Shown here in pieces: positions 6,647 to 12,838 of a stretch of DNA of 12,838 nucleotides. Position numbers and translations under genes: made by a program. Below the pieces are notes generated by a model. That model was not told the origin of the DNA, did not search any database, and saw only the letters and a program-made list of their open reading frames with translations. Positions within the stretch are counted from its first letter, which is position 1; the number at the start of each line of letters is the position of its first letter. Origin of the DNA: Sulfurimonadaceae bacterium (GTDB lineage Bacteria > Campylobacterota > Campylobacteria > Campylobacterales > Sulfurimonadaceae); NCBI GenBank assembly GCA_026193155.1, contig JAPHSI010000063.1, positions 1 to 12,838 of the forward strand. The letters run 5' to 3'.

Positions 6647-8128
6647 ATGAAAATGTATAAAATTAGCTCGCTAGCCATGGGGATGCTAGTACTAAGTAGC
6701 ACAGCTTATGCAGATTTAAAAAATGATAAAATCACTCTTAAACCAAATATGACTATTCAGTATAATACTAAGCAAAAATCTGTAGATAGTCTTAATCAGA
6801 TGTTTTCTGAGGGGGAATTTTACGCAAGACTTAGAATGAATACTTTTAAATGGGATTGGAGTCAAGATACAGCAGGAACTAATAATAAAGCACTAGGTCT
6901 TGGGGGGAGTTTTATTTATAAGTCAGCAAAACTATCAGGTTTAAGTACTACATTTGGTTTATATACATCTCAAAATCCATCATTTCTAAGAATGCAAGAA
7001 GATGAAGTTGGTAGTGTAAAAGCTGGTAAAGATACTTTTTCCCGTTATGATACAGGTGCTACAGGTGAATTTGGCATGAGTGTGCTAGGTCAAGCTTACT
7101 TACAGTACGATATATCTAAAACATCTATAAAAATTGGTCGCCAATTATTTGAATCTGTTTTTACAAAATCTAATGATACAAAGATGATACCAAATACATT
7201 TGACGGTGTGAGCGCTACTATAAAAGATATTCCAGATTCAATAATTCAGTTAGGATATTTTACAGATCAAAAACTTCGTGATCATACTAGTTCACATGAT
7301 GTATTGGCTGTCAGTGTTGATGACAACACTACAAGCATTCGTGAAGATTGGAATGGTAATGATGATTCCGGAGTAAATAAAAGTTTAACTACTGATTTGA
7401 TTGGTAATGATAATAAACTTATTATTGCTACTCTTACAAATAAGTCTATTAAAAACTTAAAAGCTAATGTTAGTGTAGCAATTATTCCAGATGTCTTAAC
7501 AAATGCAACACTAGAAGCTCATTACCGTATCAATGTTGGAGGGGATTTGGTTGTTGCACCTGGGTTTAGATACATGCAACAAATTGATAACTTAGACTCA
7601 GCAACAAATGTAGCTTCTTTAAAGGGTTCAAGTAGTGTTGATGGCTATGATGACCCAACTTCTTTAGACTCTAGTTTAATTGCAATTCGTTTAGATATAA
7701 AAGATAAAGCTTTTTTATTTAGATTAGGTTACTCAGCAATTGAAGATGCAGCAGATATAATTGCACCTTGGCGTGGATTCCCAACGGCAGGATTTACTCG
7801 TGCAATGGCACAGTATAACTGGTATGCAAATACTAAAACATATATGGCAAGAGTCGGATACAATTTTGACAAAGCAGGAATTATAAAAGGTTTTAATATT
7901 TTTGCCCGTTATGCGATTCAAGATTTTGATGATTCTAAAGATGCAGTTCAAGCAGACAGTAGTATTTTACATTTAGATGCCATGCAAAACATAGGTAAGA
8001 ATCTTCAAGCTAAAGTTAGAATTGGTTTAGTTAGTGCAGATGATGATATTGTTAAAGAAAATCTTGGTGGCACAAAAACGGATGTTTCATATAATGAATA
8101 TCGTTTTGAGTTAAACTATTTTTTTTAA
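6647..8128 (+). CDS. OprD-like outer membrane porin
   Basis: This is a 493-residue outer-membrane beta-barrel. A classic signal peptide (basic MKMYK start, hydrophobic core, A-Y-A end) predicts cleavage after A22. The mature protein shows alternating hydrophobic/polar strands separated by Asp/Asn-rich loops and ends in Tyr-Phe-Phe, the aromatic C-terminus that the BAM machinery recognises. Patterns such as GEFYARLRMNTF (about 56-67), KIGRQLF and M-I-P-N-T-F-D-G resemble OprD-family porins common in Campylobacterota. The family is assigned by pattern and the substrate cannot be told. The gene has its own promoter and a strong ribosome binding site. An 8-T run (8119-8126) covers the last two Phe codons and the first base of the stop. 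It faces rsfS convergently 36 nt away. Confidence 0.8.
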   Translation: MKMYKISSLAMGMLVLSSTAYADLKNDKITLKPNMTIQYNTKQKSVDSLNQMFSEGEFYARLRMNTFKWDWSQDTAGTNNKALGLGGSFIYKSAKLSGLSTTFGLYTSQNPSFLRMQEDEVGSVKAGKDTFSRYDTGATGEFGMSVLGQAYLQYDISKTSIKIGRQLFESVFTKSNDTKMIPNTFDGVSATIKDIPDSIIQLGYFTDQKLRDHTSSHDVLAVSVDDNTTSIREDWNGNDDSGVNKSLTTDLIGNDNKLIIATLTNKSIKNLKANVSVAIIPDVLTNATLEAHYRINVGGDLVVAPGFRYMQQIDNLDSATNVASLKGSSSVDGYDDPTSLDSSLIAIRLDIKDKAFLFRLGYSAIEDAADIIAPWRGFPTAGFTRAMAQYNWYANTKTYMARVGYNFDKAGIIKGFNIFARYAIQDFDDSKDAVQADSSILHLDAMQNIGKNLQAKVRIGLVSADDDIVKENLGGTKTDVSYNEYRFELNYFF

Positions 8129-8132
8129 AGTT

Positions 8133-8156
8133 TAAGAGAGATTGCTATCTCTCTTA
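8133..8156. terminator. Hairpin between convergent porin and rsfS (possible bidirectional terminator)
   Basis: This is a perfect 10-bp stem (8133-8142 paired with 8147-8156) with a TGCT loop, placed in the 36-nt gap between two convergent stop codons. The position fits a terminator serving both genes. However, the stem has only three G-C pairs and neither strand shows a proper T-run just after it, so it may act as a 3'-end stabiliser or a weak terminator. Confidence 0.5.
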
Positions 8157-8164
8157 GACAGATA

Positions 8165-8494
8165 TTATAAAGTTTCTTTCGCGTTACCTATTTCGCTTAA
8201 AAAAGTTTCCATATCGTATTTTACACGATACTCAGGTGTCATAATATGTATAAGAATATCACCTAAATCAACTACAACCCAGTCACCGCTTTCATCTACA
8301 TTGTTTATTTTTTCTTCTGCTTTTAAATCTTTTTTAAGATGGTCCAACAATGCTAAAGTATGTCTGCTTCCAAGTGATGAAGCTATTATCGCCGTATCAA
8401 CTATATACTCTTTATCACTTAAATCAAAAACTTCAATAGCTTCAGCCTTATTCTTATCTAGTATCTCTGTTATTCTTTTTATTCTATTTTTCAA
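8165..8494 (-). CDS. rsfS: Ribosomal silencing factor RsfS (Iojap family)
   Basis: This 109-residue cytoplasmic protein binds ribosomal protein uL14 (L14) and blocks joining of the 50S and 30S subunits, lowering translation on starvation. The sequence shows the family layout: an N-terminal helix, VFDLSDKEYIVDTAIIASS, then the signature DWVVVDLGDILIHIMTPEYR followed by YDME. Length is typical. The start is TTG at 8494, as no in-frame ATG or GTG lies in the short stretch upstream. An AAGAGAG (about 8501-8507) is a plausible ribosome binding site. The gene begins 11 nt after the nadD stop, in the widely conserved nadD-rsfS pairing, and probably depends on the nadD promoter. Confidence 0.93.
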   Translation of the reverse strand: MKNRIKRITEILDKNKAEAIEVFDLSDKEYIVDTAIIASSLGSRHTLALLDHLKKDLKAEEKINNVDESGDWVVVDLGDILIHIMTPEYRVKYDMETFLSEIGNAKETL

Positions 8495-8505
8495 TGTTTT
8501 CTCTC

Positions 8506-8982
8506 TTATTTTTCTTTGTTTCTAATCTCTGTAGATGAAATGTTTTCATTTACATCTAAAGTTATATATTCTTTTGGAATATTTATATTGTCTCTTTTTG
8601 CTACTATAAACGTAACGAGTTGTTTAAGCTCATTGTAGTCTTGCCATTTATGAAGTGATTCAAGATTGTCAGCACCAATTATAAGGTATAGTTTATTGTA
8701 CTTTTTAAGTAGATGCTTTACAGTTATAATTGAAGGAGTTTTTTGTTCTTTTAAAACTTCAAAATCCGATACTTCAACTTTATCAAAACTGCTAAACATC
8801 TCTTTTACCATCTCAAGTCTTTGCTTTGGAGTTGAATGAGATTTTGATTTAAAAGGGTTTAGATAAGTCGGCATAATAACCACTTTATCGATTTCTTTTA
8901 AATTTTGTGCTGCTTCAACAATAGCTTTGTGTCCGGTATGTGGAGGGTCAAATGACCCACCAAAAAGTGCAATCGATTCCAT
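8506..8982 (-). CDS. nadD: Nicotinate-nucleotide adenylyltransferase NadD
   Basis: This enzyme transfers AMP from ATP to nicotinate mononucleotide, giving deamido-NAD, the penultimate step of NAD synthesis. It carries the nucleotidyltransferase signature GGSFDPPHTGH (residues 8-18, with H15 and H18) and the C-terminal ISSTEIR motif (148-154). At 158 residues it is at the short end for the family, but both motifs are intact. I chose the ATG at 8982. A TTG four codons upstream (8994) is in frame but sits inside the likely -10 box of this gene, so it would not be transcribed. With that promoter the mRNA has a leader of only about four bases and no ribosome binding site. Downstream is rsfS, probably co-transcribed. 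Confidence 0.93.
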   Translation of the reverse strand: MESIALFGGSFDPPHTGHKAIVEAAQNLKEIDKVVIMPTYLNPFKSKSHSTPKQRLEMVKEMFSSFDKVEVSDFEVLKEQKTPSIITVKHLLKKYNKLYLIIGADNLESLHKWQDYNELKQLVTFIVAKRDNINIPKEYITLDVNENISSTEIRNKEK

Positions 8983-8993
8983 ATTTAAACGCA

Positions 8994-8999
8994 ATTATA
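8994..8999 (-). promoter_or_regulatory. Probable -10 box of nadD-rsfS
   Basis: Read on the minus strand, 8999 to 8994 is a perfect TATAAT. The first suitable purine downstream is at about 8986, four bases before the nadD ATG. No -35 is recognisable. Its upstream half overlaps the -10 of the divergent gap promoter. Confidence 0.5.
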
Positions 9000-9008
9000 G
9001 CTAAGTTT

Positions 9009-9040
9009 TGATAAAATTAGCGAATTTATTTTAATCAGGA
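9009..9040 (+). promoter_or_regulatory. Extended -10 promoter and ribosome binding site of the gap operon
   Basis: TG-A-TAAAAT (9009-9017) is an extended -10 with five of six matches to TATAAT, giving a start near 9024. AGGA at 9037-9040 lies 6 nt before the gap ATG. The region upstream of this -10 coincides with the nadD -10, so the two promoters share bases. Confidence 0.55.
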
Positions 9041-9046
9041 TTTATT

Positions 9047-10048
9047 ATGGCATTAAAAATAGCAATTAATGGTTTTGGAAGAATTGGTCGTTGTGTCGCA
9101 AGAATTGCGGCAAAAAGAGACGATGTTGAAATAGTAGCTATCAATGATATGGCTAGTATGGATATGATTTTGTATCTATTAAAAAACGACTCAGTTCATG
9201 GTACAGCTAATAGCGATATTGAACAAGTTAATGAAAACACTATCTCAATAGATGGACAAAATATCCGTATATTTAGTGACCGTGACCCTAAAAACTTAGA
9301 TTTTGCATCTTGTGGAGCTGATATGGTATTAGAGTGTACGGGTGTGTTTTTAACTCAAGAGTCAGCTCAAATTCATATTGATAACGGTGTTGAAAAAGTT
9401 TTATTTTCGGCTCCTGCAAAAGACAAAGAAACGGCTACATTTGTTATGGGTGTAAATGAAGATTTATATGACGGTCAAAAAATCGTATCAAATGCATCTT
9501 GTACAACAAACTGTTTAGGTCCTGTTGCAAAAGTGCTTGATGATGCTTTTGGGATTGAAAAAGGTCTTATGACAACTATTCACTCGTATACAAACGATCA
9601 AAATATTTTAGATGTTAAACACTCAAAAGATAAGCGTCGTGCTCGTGCCGGTGCAATCAATATGATTCCGACAACAACCGGTGCCGCAAAAGCTATCGGT
9701 TTGGTTTTACCACAGCTTCAAGGTAAACTTCACGGTCAAAGTGTACGTGTGCCTACTCCTGATGTTTCAATGGTTGATTTAAATGTAATAGTCGGTAAAA
9801 AAACTACTAAAGAGGAAGTTACTGCTGCATTTAACAAAGCTGCTGAGTCAAACTTAAAAGGTCTTTTATTAATGGATAAAGAGATGCGCGTATCTCAAGA
9901 TTTTGTAGGTTGTGAATACAGCTCAATCGTAGCGGAAGATTTGACACAGGTAATTGAGGGCGATATGGTAAAAGTTATGGCTTGGTATGATAACGAGTGG
10001 GGTTATTCAACACGTTTAATTGATATGGCTATTCACATTTCTAAGTAA
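9047..10048 (+). CDS. gap: Glyceraldehyde-3-phosphate dehydrogenase (type I)
   Basis: This cytoplasmic enzyme interconverts glyceraldehyde-3-phosphate and 1,3-bisphosphoglycerate using NAD(P). At 333 residues it has normal length. The Rossmann motif INGFGRIGR (7-15) is followed by N-D at 33-34 after the second strand. The active site SNASCTTNC holds catalytic C152, and H179 is the base. The C-terminal W-Y-D-N-E-W-G-Y-S motif is intact. In the S-loop, the Leu-Pro that usually marks NAD-specific enzymes is replaced by V190-K191, and the loop seems one residue longer (H-S-K-D-K-R-R). Cofactor preference is therefore uncertain and dual NAD/NADP use is possible. It is the first gene of the gap-pgk-tpiA-fabI operon. 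Confidence 0.97.
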   Translation: MALKIAINGFGRIGRCVARIAAKRDDVEIVAINDMASMDMILYLLKNDSVHGTANSDIEQVNENTISIDGQNIRIFSDRDPKNLDFASCGADMVLECTGVFLTQESAQIHIDNGVEKVLFSAPAKDKETATFVMGVNEDLYDGQKIVSNASCTTNCLGPVAKVLDDAFGIEKGLMTTIHSYTNDQNILDVKHSKDKRRARAGAINMIPTTTGAAKAIGLVLPQLQGKLHGQSVRVPTPDVSMVDLNVIVGKKTTKEEVTAAFNKAAESNLKGLLLMDKEMRVSQDFVGCEYSSIVAEDLTQVIEGDMVKVMAWYDNEWGYSTRLIDMAIHISK

Positions 10049-10060
10049 GGGTTATAATTG
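10047..10060 (+). promoter_or_regulatory. Ribosome binding site fixing a TTG start for pgk
   Basis: AAGGG at 10047-10051 lies 6 nt before TTG 10058 and overlaps the last bases of the gap stop codon. No ATG is available near the conserved N-terminus, so this strong site decides the TTG start and suggests pgk is translated by ribosomes finishing gap. Confidence 0.75.
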
Positions 10061-11251
10061 GAACTATTAAGTATTAAAGAGTTAGATTTAGTAAATAAAA
10101 AAGTATTTATACGTTGTGATTTTAATGTACCTATGGATGAATATTCTAATATTTCAGATGATAGACGCATCCGTTCAGCTTTATCAACAGTTAACTATTG
10201 TTTAGATCAGGATTGTGCAGTTATTTTGGCTTCACATCTAGGTCGTCCAAAAGGTGAAGTTGTTGAAAAATATTCTCTTGCACCTGTAGCTCGTAGATTA
10301 GGGCAGCTTCTAAAAAGAAATGTAATTATGGCTAAAGATGTAGTTGGTGAGGACGCTCTTAATAAAGCTAAAGAATTACAAGGTGGAGAAGTTTTACTTT
10401 TAGAAAATCTTCGTTTTGAACCAGGTGAAACAAATAATGATGAAGAGTTGTCTAAAAAATTAGCATCTATGGCAGAGTATTATATTAACGATGCTTTTGG
10501 TGTATCTCATCGTGCACACTCTTCGGTTGAAGGGATTACAAAACTTTACGATACAAATCATAAAGCAGCAGGTTTTTTGCTTGCCAAAGAGATTAAGTTT
10601 TTTGGAAAACTTATAAATCAGCCTGTTCGTCCTTTTGCTGCTATCGTCGGTGGTTCTAAAGTCTCAGGAAAACTAGAAGCGTTAATAAATCTTCTGCCTA
10701 AAGTAGATAAAATTTTCATTGGCGGAGGTATGGCATTTACCTTTTTAAAGCAAATGGGTTACGATATAGGAACATCTTTAGTTGAAGATGATTTGTTAGA
10801 AGATGCACAACATATTATGGATGAAGCTAAAAAACTTGGTGTAAAGTTTTATCTTCCTATAGATATTATTGCAGCTGAGAAATTTTCTGAAGATGCAGTT
10901 AGTAAAATAGTGACTTCTCAAGAAATCCCTAGTGAATGGATGGGACTTGATATCGGTCCTGCAACGGTTAGACTTTACCGTGAAGGTTTAAATGATGTTC
11001 AAACCGTACTGTGGAATGGACCAATGGGTGTTTATGAGATGGATAAATTTGCACGCGGTTCAAATAAGATAGCACATTTTGTAGCTGATTCTTATGCTAC
11101 TACAGTTGTAGGTGGTGGAGATACTGCTGATTTAGTTCAAAGAGTCGGGCTTGATGAAGAGATGACTTTTATCTCAACAGGCGGTGGAGCTTCTTTGGAG
11201 TTGTTAGAGGGTAAGACACTTCCTGGTGTAGCACCGCTTATAAAGGAATAA
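10058..11251 (+). CDS. pgk: Phosphoglycerate kinase
   Basis: This enzyme transfers phosphate between 1,3-bisphosphoglycerate and ADP, reversibly, in the cytoplasm. The 397 residues match the usual bacterial length. Visible motifs include RCDFNVP (19-25) and SHLGRPKG (59-66) of the 3-phosphoglycerate site, LLLENLRFEPGE, VGGSKVSGKLE, the nucleotide-site segment GLDIGPATV, LWNGPMGVYE, GGGDTA (352-357) and the TGGGA loop near 375-378. Nothing is missing. The start is TTG, supported by an AAGGG at ideal spacing. It lies 9 nt after gap and 1 nt before tpiA. In a chemolithoautotrophic relative the pathway may run mainly toward sugar synthesis, but the sequence does not show this. Confidence 0.98.
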   Translation: MELLSIKELDLVNKKVFIRCDFNVPMDEYSNISDDRRIRSALSTVNYCLDQDCAVILASHLGRPKGEVVEKYSLAPVARRLGQLLKRNVIMAKDVVGEDALNKAKELQGGEVLLLENLRFEPGETNNDEELSKKLASMAEYYINDAFGVSHRAHSSVEGITKLYDTNHKAAGFLLAKEIKFFGKLINQPVRPFAAIVGGSKVSGKLEALINLLPKVDKIFIGGGMAFTFLKQMGYDIGTSLVEDDLLEDAQHIMDEAKKLGVKFYLPIDIIAAEKFSEDAVSKIVTSQEIPSEWMGLDIGPATVRLYREGLNDVQTVLWNGPMGVYEMDKFARGSNKIAHFVADSYATTVVGGGDTADLVQRVGLDEEMTFISTGGGASLELLEGKTLPGVAPLIKE

Positions 11252-11252
11252 A

Positions 11253-11963
11253 ATGATAATAGCATCTAACTTGAAAACAAATCTTACACGAGAAAAAACT
11301 ATATCATATTTTATGGATGTAGAGAATTTTTTAGATGAGATAAACTCAAATCAAGATGTATATGTTTTTCCGGCTCAAAGTTCTTTGAACCCACACCATG
11401 GTAAAGTTACTCAAGGGGCTCAAAATGCTTATGCTACTGAAAATGGTGCATTTACTGGAGAGATTGGACTTGAGCAACTTGAAGAATTCGGTGTAAAAAC
11501 TATTCTTATAGGTCATTCTGAAAGACGTCATATCTTGGGAGAACTTCAGGAAAAAATAGTTGAAAAATTTAATTATTATAAAGCGCAAGGGTTTAAAATA
11601 ATATATTGTGTTGGAGAGCCTTTAGATGTTAGAGAAGAGGGCGAAGATGTTATGATGAAATATCTTGAACTTCAGTATGAAGGTATAGATACGGATTATG
11701 AAGATTTAATCATAGCATATGAGCCTGTATGGGCTATAGGAACAGGAAAAACACCTACTTTAGATGATATATCTAAAATACATTTACAATTAAAAGAAAA
11801 ATCATCAGCTCCGCTTTTATACGGCGGTAGTGTAAAGGTTGATACGGCTTTGGATATTTTAAAATGTGATGGTGTTGATGGTGTGTTAGTGGGTAGCGGT
11901 GCTTTAAAAGTTGAAAACTTTTGTCAAATGATACAGTTCGCAGATGAACTAAAAAATAACTAA
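11253..11963 (+). CDS. tpiA: Triose-phosphate isomerase (short Campylobacterota form)
   Basis: This enzyme interconverts dihydroxyacetone phosphate and glyceraldehyde-3-phosphate. Catalytic residues are present: N6 and K8 near the N-terminus, H88 in IGHSERR, and E157 in YEPVWAIGTGK (the flexible loop follows). The phosphate-binding LYGGSV and GVLVGSGAL segments are also present. At 236 residues it is shorter than the common 250, and the first active-site strand reads SNLKTN instead of the usual GNWKMN. I recall similarly short, divergent versions in Helicobacter and Campylobacter. An AAAGGA (11242-11247) at the end of pgk serves the ATG, only one base after the pgk stop. Confidence 0.96.
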   Translation: MIIASNLKTNLTREKTISYFMDVENFLDEINSNQDVYVFPAQSSLNPHHGKVTQGAQNAYATENGAFTGEIGLEQLEEFGVKTILIGHSERRHILGELQEKIVEKFNYYKAQGFKIIYCVGEPLDVREEGEDVMMKYLELQYEGIDTDYEDLIIAYEPVWAIGTGKTPTLDDISKIHLQLKEKSSAPLLYGGSVKVDTALDILKCDGVDGVLVGSGALKVENFCQMIQFADELKNN

Positions 11964-11977
11964 ATAAGGATTCATGA

Positions 11978-12796
11978 ATGGTAATGAAGGGTAAGAAAGG
12001 TTTAATTGTAGGTTTAGCAAATAATAAGTCAATAGCTTATGGAATAGCACAAGCTTGTGCAGCTCAAGGTGCTGAAATGGCATTTACATTTTTAAATGAT
12101 GCTCTTAAAAAAAGAGTTGAACCTATAGCAGAAGAATTTGGTAGCTCAAACGTATATGAGCTTGACGTATCAAACGAAGAGCATATGGCTGGTATCGCAG
12201 ATAAAATCAAAGCTGATATGGGTGAGATAGATTTTGTTGTTCACTCTGTTGCTTTTGCTCCAAAAGAAGCCCTAAGTGAAGACTTTATGAAAACTACTAA
12301 AAGTGCATTTAATATTGCAATGGAGATTTCTGTATATTCACTTATTGATTTAACTAATCGTTTAGAGAGTGTTTTAAGTAAAAATGCATCTGTTCTTACT
12401 TTATCTTATTTAGGTGGACCTCAATATATTGCTAACTATAATGTAATGGGTGTAGCAAAAGCAGCACTTGAATCTACGGTTAGATATATGGCAGTTGAAC
12501 TTGGTCGTAAAGGTCAAAGAGTAAACGCTATAAGTGCAGGTCCTATAAAAACTTTAGCAGCAGCGGGTATTGGTGATTTTAAACAGATTCTTAACTGGAA
12601 TGAAACAAATGCACCTTTAAAAAGAAATGTAACTATTGAAGAGGTTGGAAACTCTGCTATGTATCTTCTTAGTGATTTAGCTTCAGGTGTTTCTGGTGAG
12701 GTTCATTATGTAGATAGCGGTTATAACATAATGGGTATGGCTGCAGTAGAAAAAACCGAAACAGGAAAAACAGTTCTTTGTTGGGATCAAAAATAA
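11978..12796 (+). CDS. fabI: Enoyl-ACP reductase (FabI)
   Basis: This enzyme reduces trans-2-enoyl-ACP with NADH, the last step of each fatty-acid elongation cycle. It is the known triclosan target class. The 272-residue short-chain dehydrogenase fold shows the FabI-type cofactor motif GLANNKSIAYGIA (12-24), VHSVAFAPKEAL, and the active site Y144, Y154 and K161 (Y-x6-K), then LSAGPIKTLAA on the substrate loop. Start choice: AAGGA at 11966-11970 suits ATG 11978 (7-nt spacing). ATG 11984 is too far away, and ATG 11974 is out of frame and opens a six-codon ORF. It is the last gene of the operon, 14 nt after tpiA, so membrane lipid synthesis is tied to triose metabolism. No terminator is seen before the window ends. 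Confidence 0.96.
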   Translation: MVMKGKKGLIVGLANNKSIAYGIAQACAAQGAEMAFTFLNDALKKRVEPIAEEFGSSNVYELDVSNEEHMAGIADKIKADMGEIDFVVHSVAFAPKEALSEDFMKTTKSAFNIAMEISVYSLIDLTNRLESVLSKNASVLTLSYLGGPQYIANYNVMGVAKAALESTVRYMAVELGRKGQRVNAISAGPIKTLAAAGIGDFKQILNWNETNAPLKRNVTIEEVGNSAMYLLSDLASGVSGEVHYVDSGYNIMGMAAVEKTETGKTVLCWDQK

Positions 12797-12838
12797 TTAC
12801 ACCCCAGCTACTTCTTTATAAATCAAAAAACTGATTAA
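12797..12838 (-). CDS. Possible C-terminal end of a convergent gene (partial)
   Basis: On the minus strand a TAA at 12799-12797 closes a frame that is open to the window edge for 13 codons, reading as a mostly hydrophobic peptide ending K-E-V-A-G-V. Its stop would directly abut the fabI stop. Thirteen codons are too few to prove a gene or name a family; the neat abutment and lack of other signals make it plausible only. Confidence 0.25.
   Translation of the reverse strand, partial: LISFLIYKEVAGV

Noticed and set aside
6902..6907. Six-G tract in the porin, considered as a phase-variation tract
   Set aside because: Campylobacterota phase-variable G tracts are usually eight or longer. Five-G runs also occur elsewhere in the window (for example 6811-6815), so six is not convincing.
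7733..7951. Minus-strand open frame inside the porin
   Set aside because: It is a Cys/Ile-rich antisense product with no start signals, while the sense frame is a clear barrel.
8142..8525. Open frame of 127 codons on the plus strand opposite rsfS
   Set aside because: It lies antisense to rsfS, which has a clear Iojap signature, and overlaps the hairpin. Its protein is low-complexity Ser/Phe/Ile with no family pattern.
8983..8994. TTG at 8994 as the nadD start (four extra residues)
   Set aside because: It overlaps the likely -10 box and adds residues before the conserved N-terminal strand. The ATG at 8982 begins right at the family's usual start.
11346..11588. Minus-strand open frame inside tpiA
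   Set aside because: It is antisense to the TpiA active-site region with no independent support.
1..12838. Mobile elements, CRISPR arrays, toxin-antitoxin or defence genes
   Set aside because: I searched both strands by eye for transposase or integrase motifs, repeat-spacer patterns, long terminal repeats and orphan small ORFs. Nothing was found; every region is explained by housekeeping or envelope genes.

Overview
The window reads as core chromosome of a Campylobacterota bacterium, most like the Sulfurimonas/Sulfuricurvum or Arcobacter side of the phylum. Three things suggest this. The DNA is AT-rich. The gene order nadD-rsfS divergent from gap-pgk-tpiA-fabI is familiar in this group. Several proteins (FeoB, a two-component pair resembling Helicobacter ArsRS, a short TpiA, FabI) look like Campylobacterota versions. 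The genus cannot be fixed from the sequence alone. I see no mobile element, CRISPR array, RNA gene or foreign-looking island, and no gap over about 100 bases lacks a gene.

Region 1 (1-3014): the C-terminal part of an NnrS-family membrane protein, then a Fur-box promoter driving feoA-feoB, the ferrous iron transport pair, joined by an ATGA overlap.

Region 2 (3015-8128): an OmpR-type response regulator and its membrane histidine kinase with no gap between them. An MltF-type membrane-anchored lytic transglycosylase follows after 23 nt, and then an OprD-like outer membrane porin with its own promoter. Together these look like an envelope sensing, remodelling and permeability cluster. Two direct repeats with an 11-bp period lie in the leader of the regulator gene and could be its own operator.

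Region 3 (8129-8994): rsfS (ribosome silencing factor) and nadD (NAD biosynthesis) on the minus strand, convergent with the porin. A 10-bp hairpin separates them from the porin.

Region 4 (8995-12796): gap, pgk, tpiA and fabI in one tight plus-strand operon, covering triose-phosphate metabolism plus the last step of fatty-acid elongation. Its promoter overlaps the divergent nadD promoter, so NAD synthesis and a probable NAD(P)-using enzyme are controlled from the same few dozen bases. The last 42 bases may hold the end of a convergent minus-strand gene.

No clearly novel system is visible. The observations most worth checking are the 11-bp repeat operator, the overlapping nadD/gap promoters with a near-leaderless nadD mRNA, and the kinase-MltF-porin linkage.
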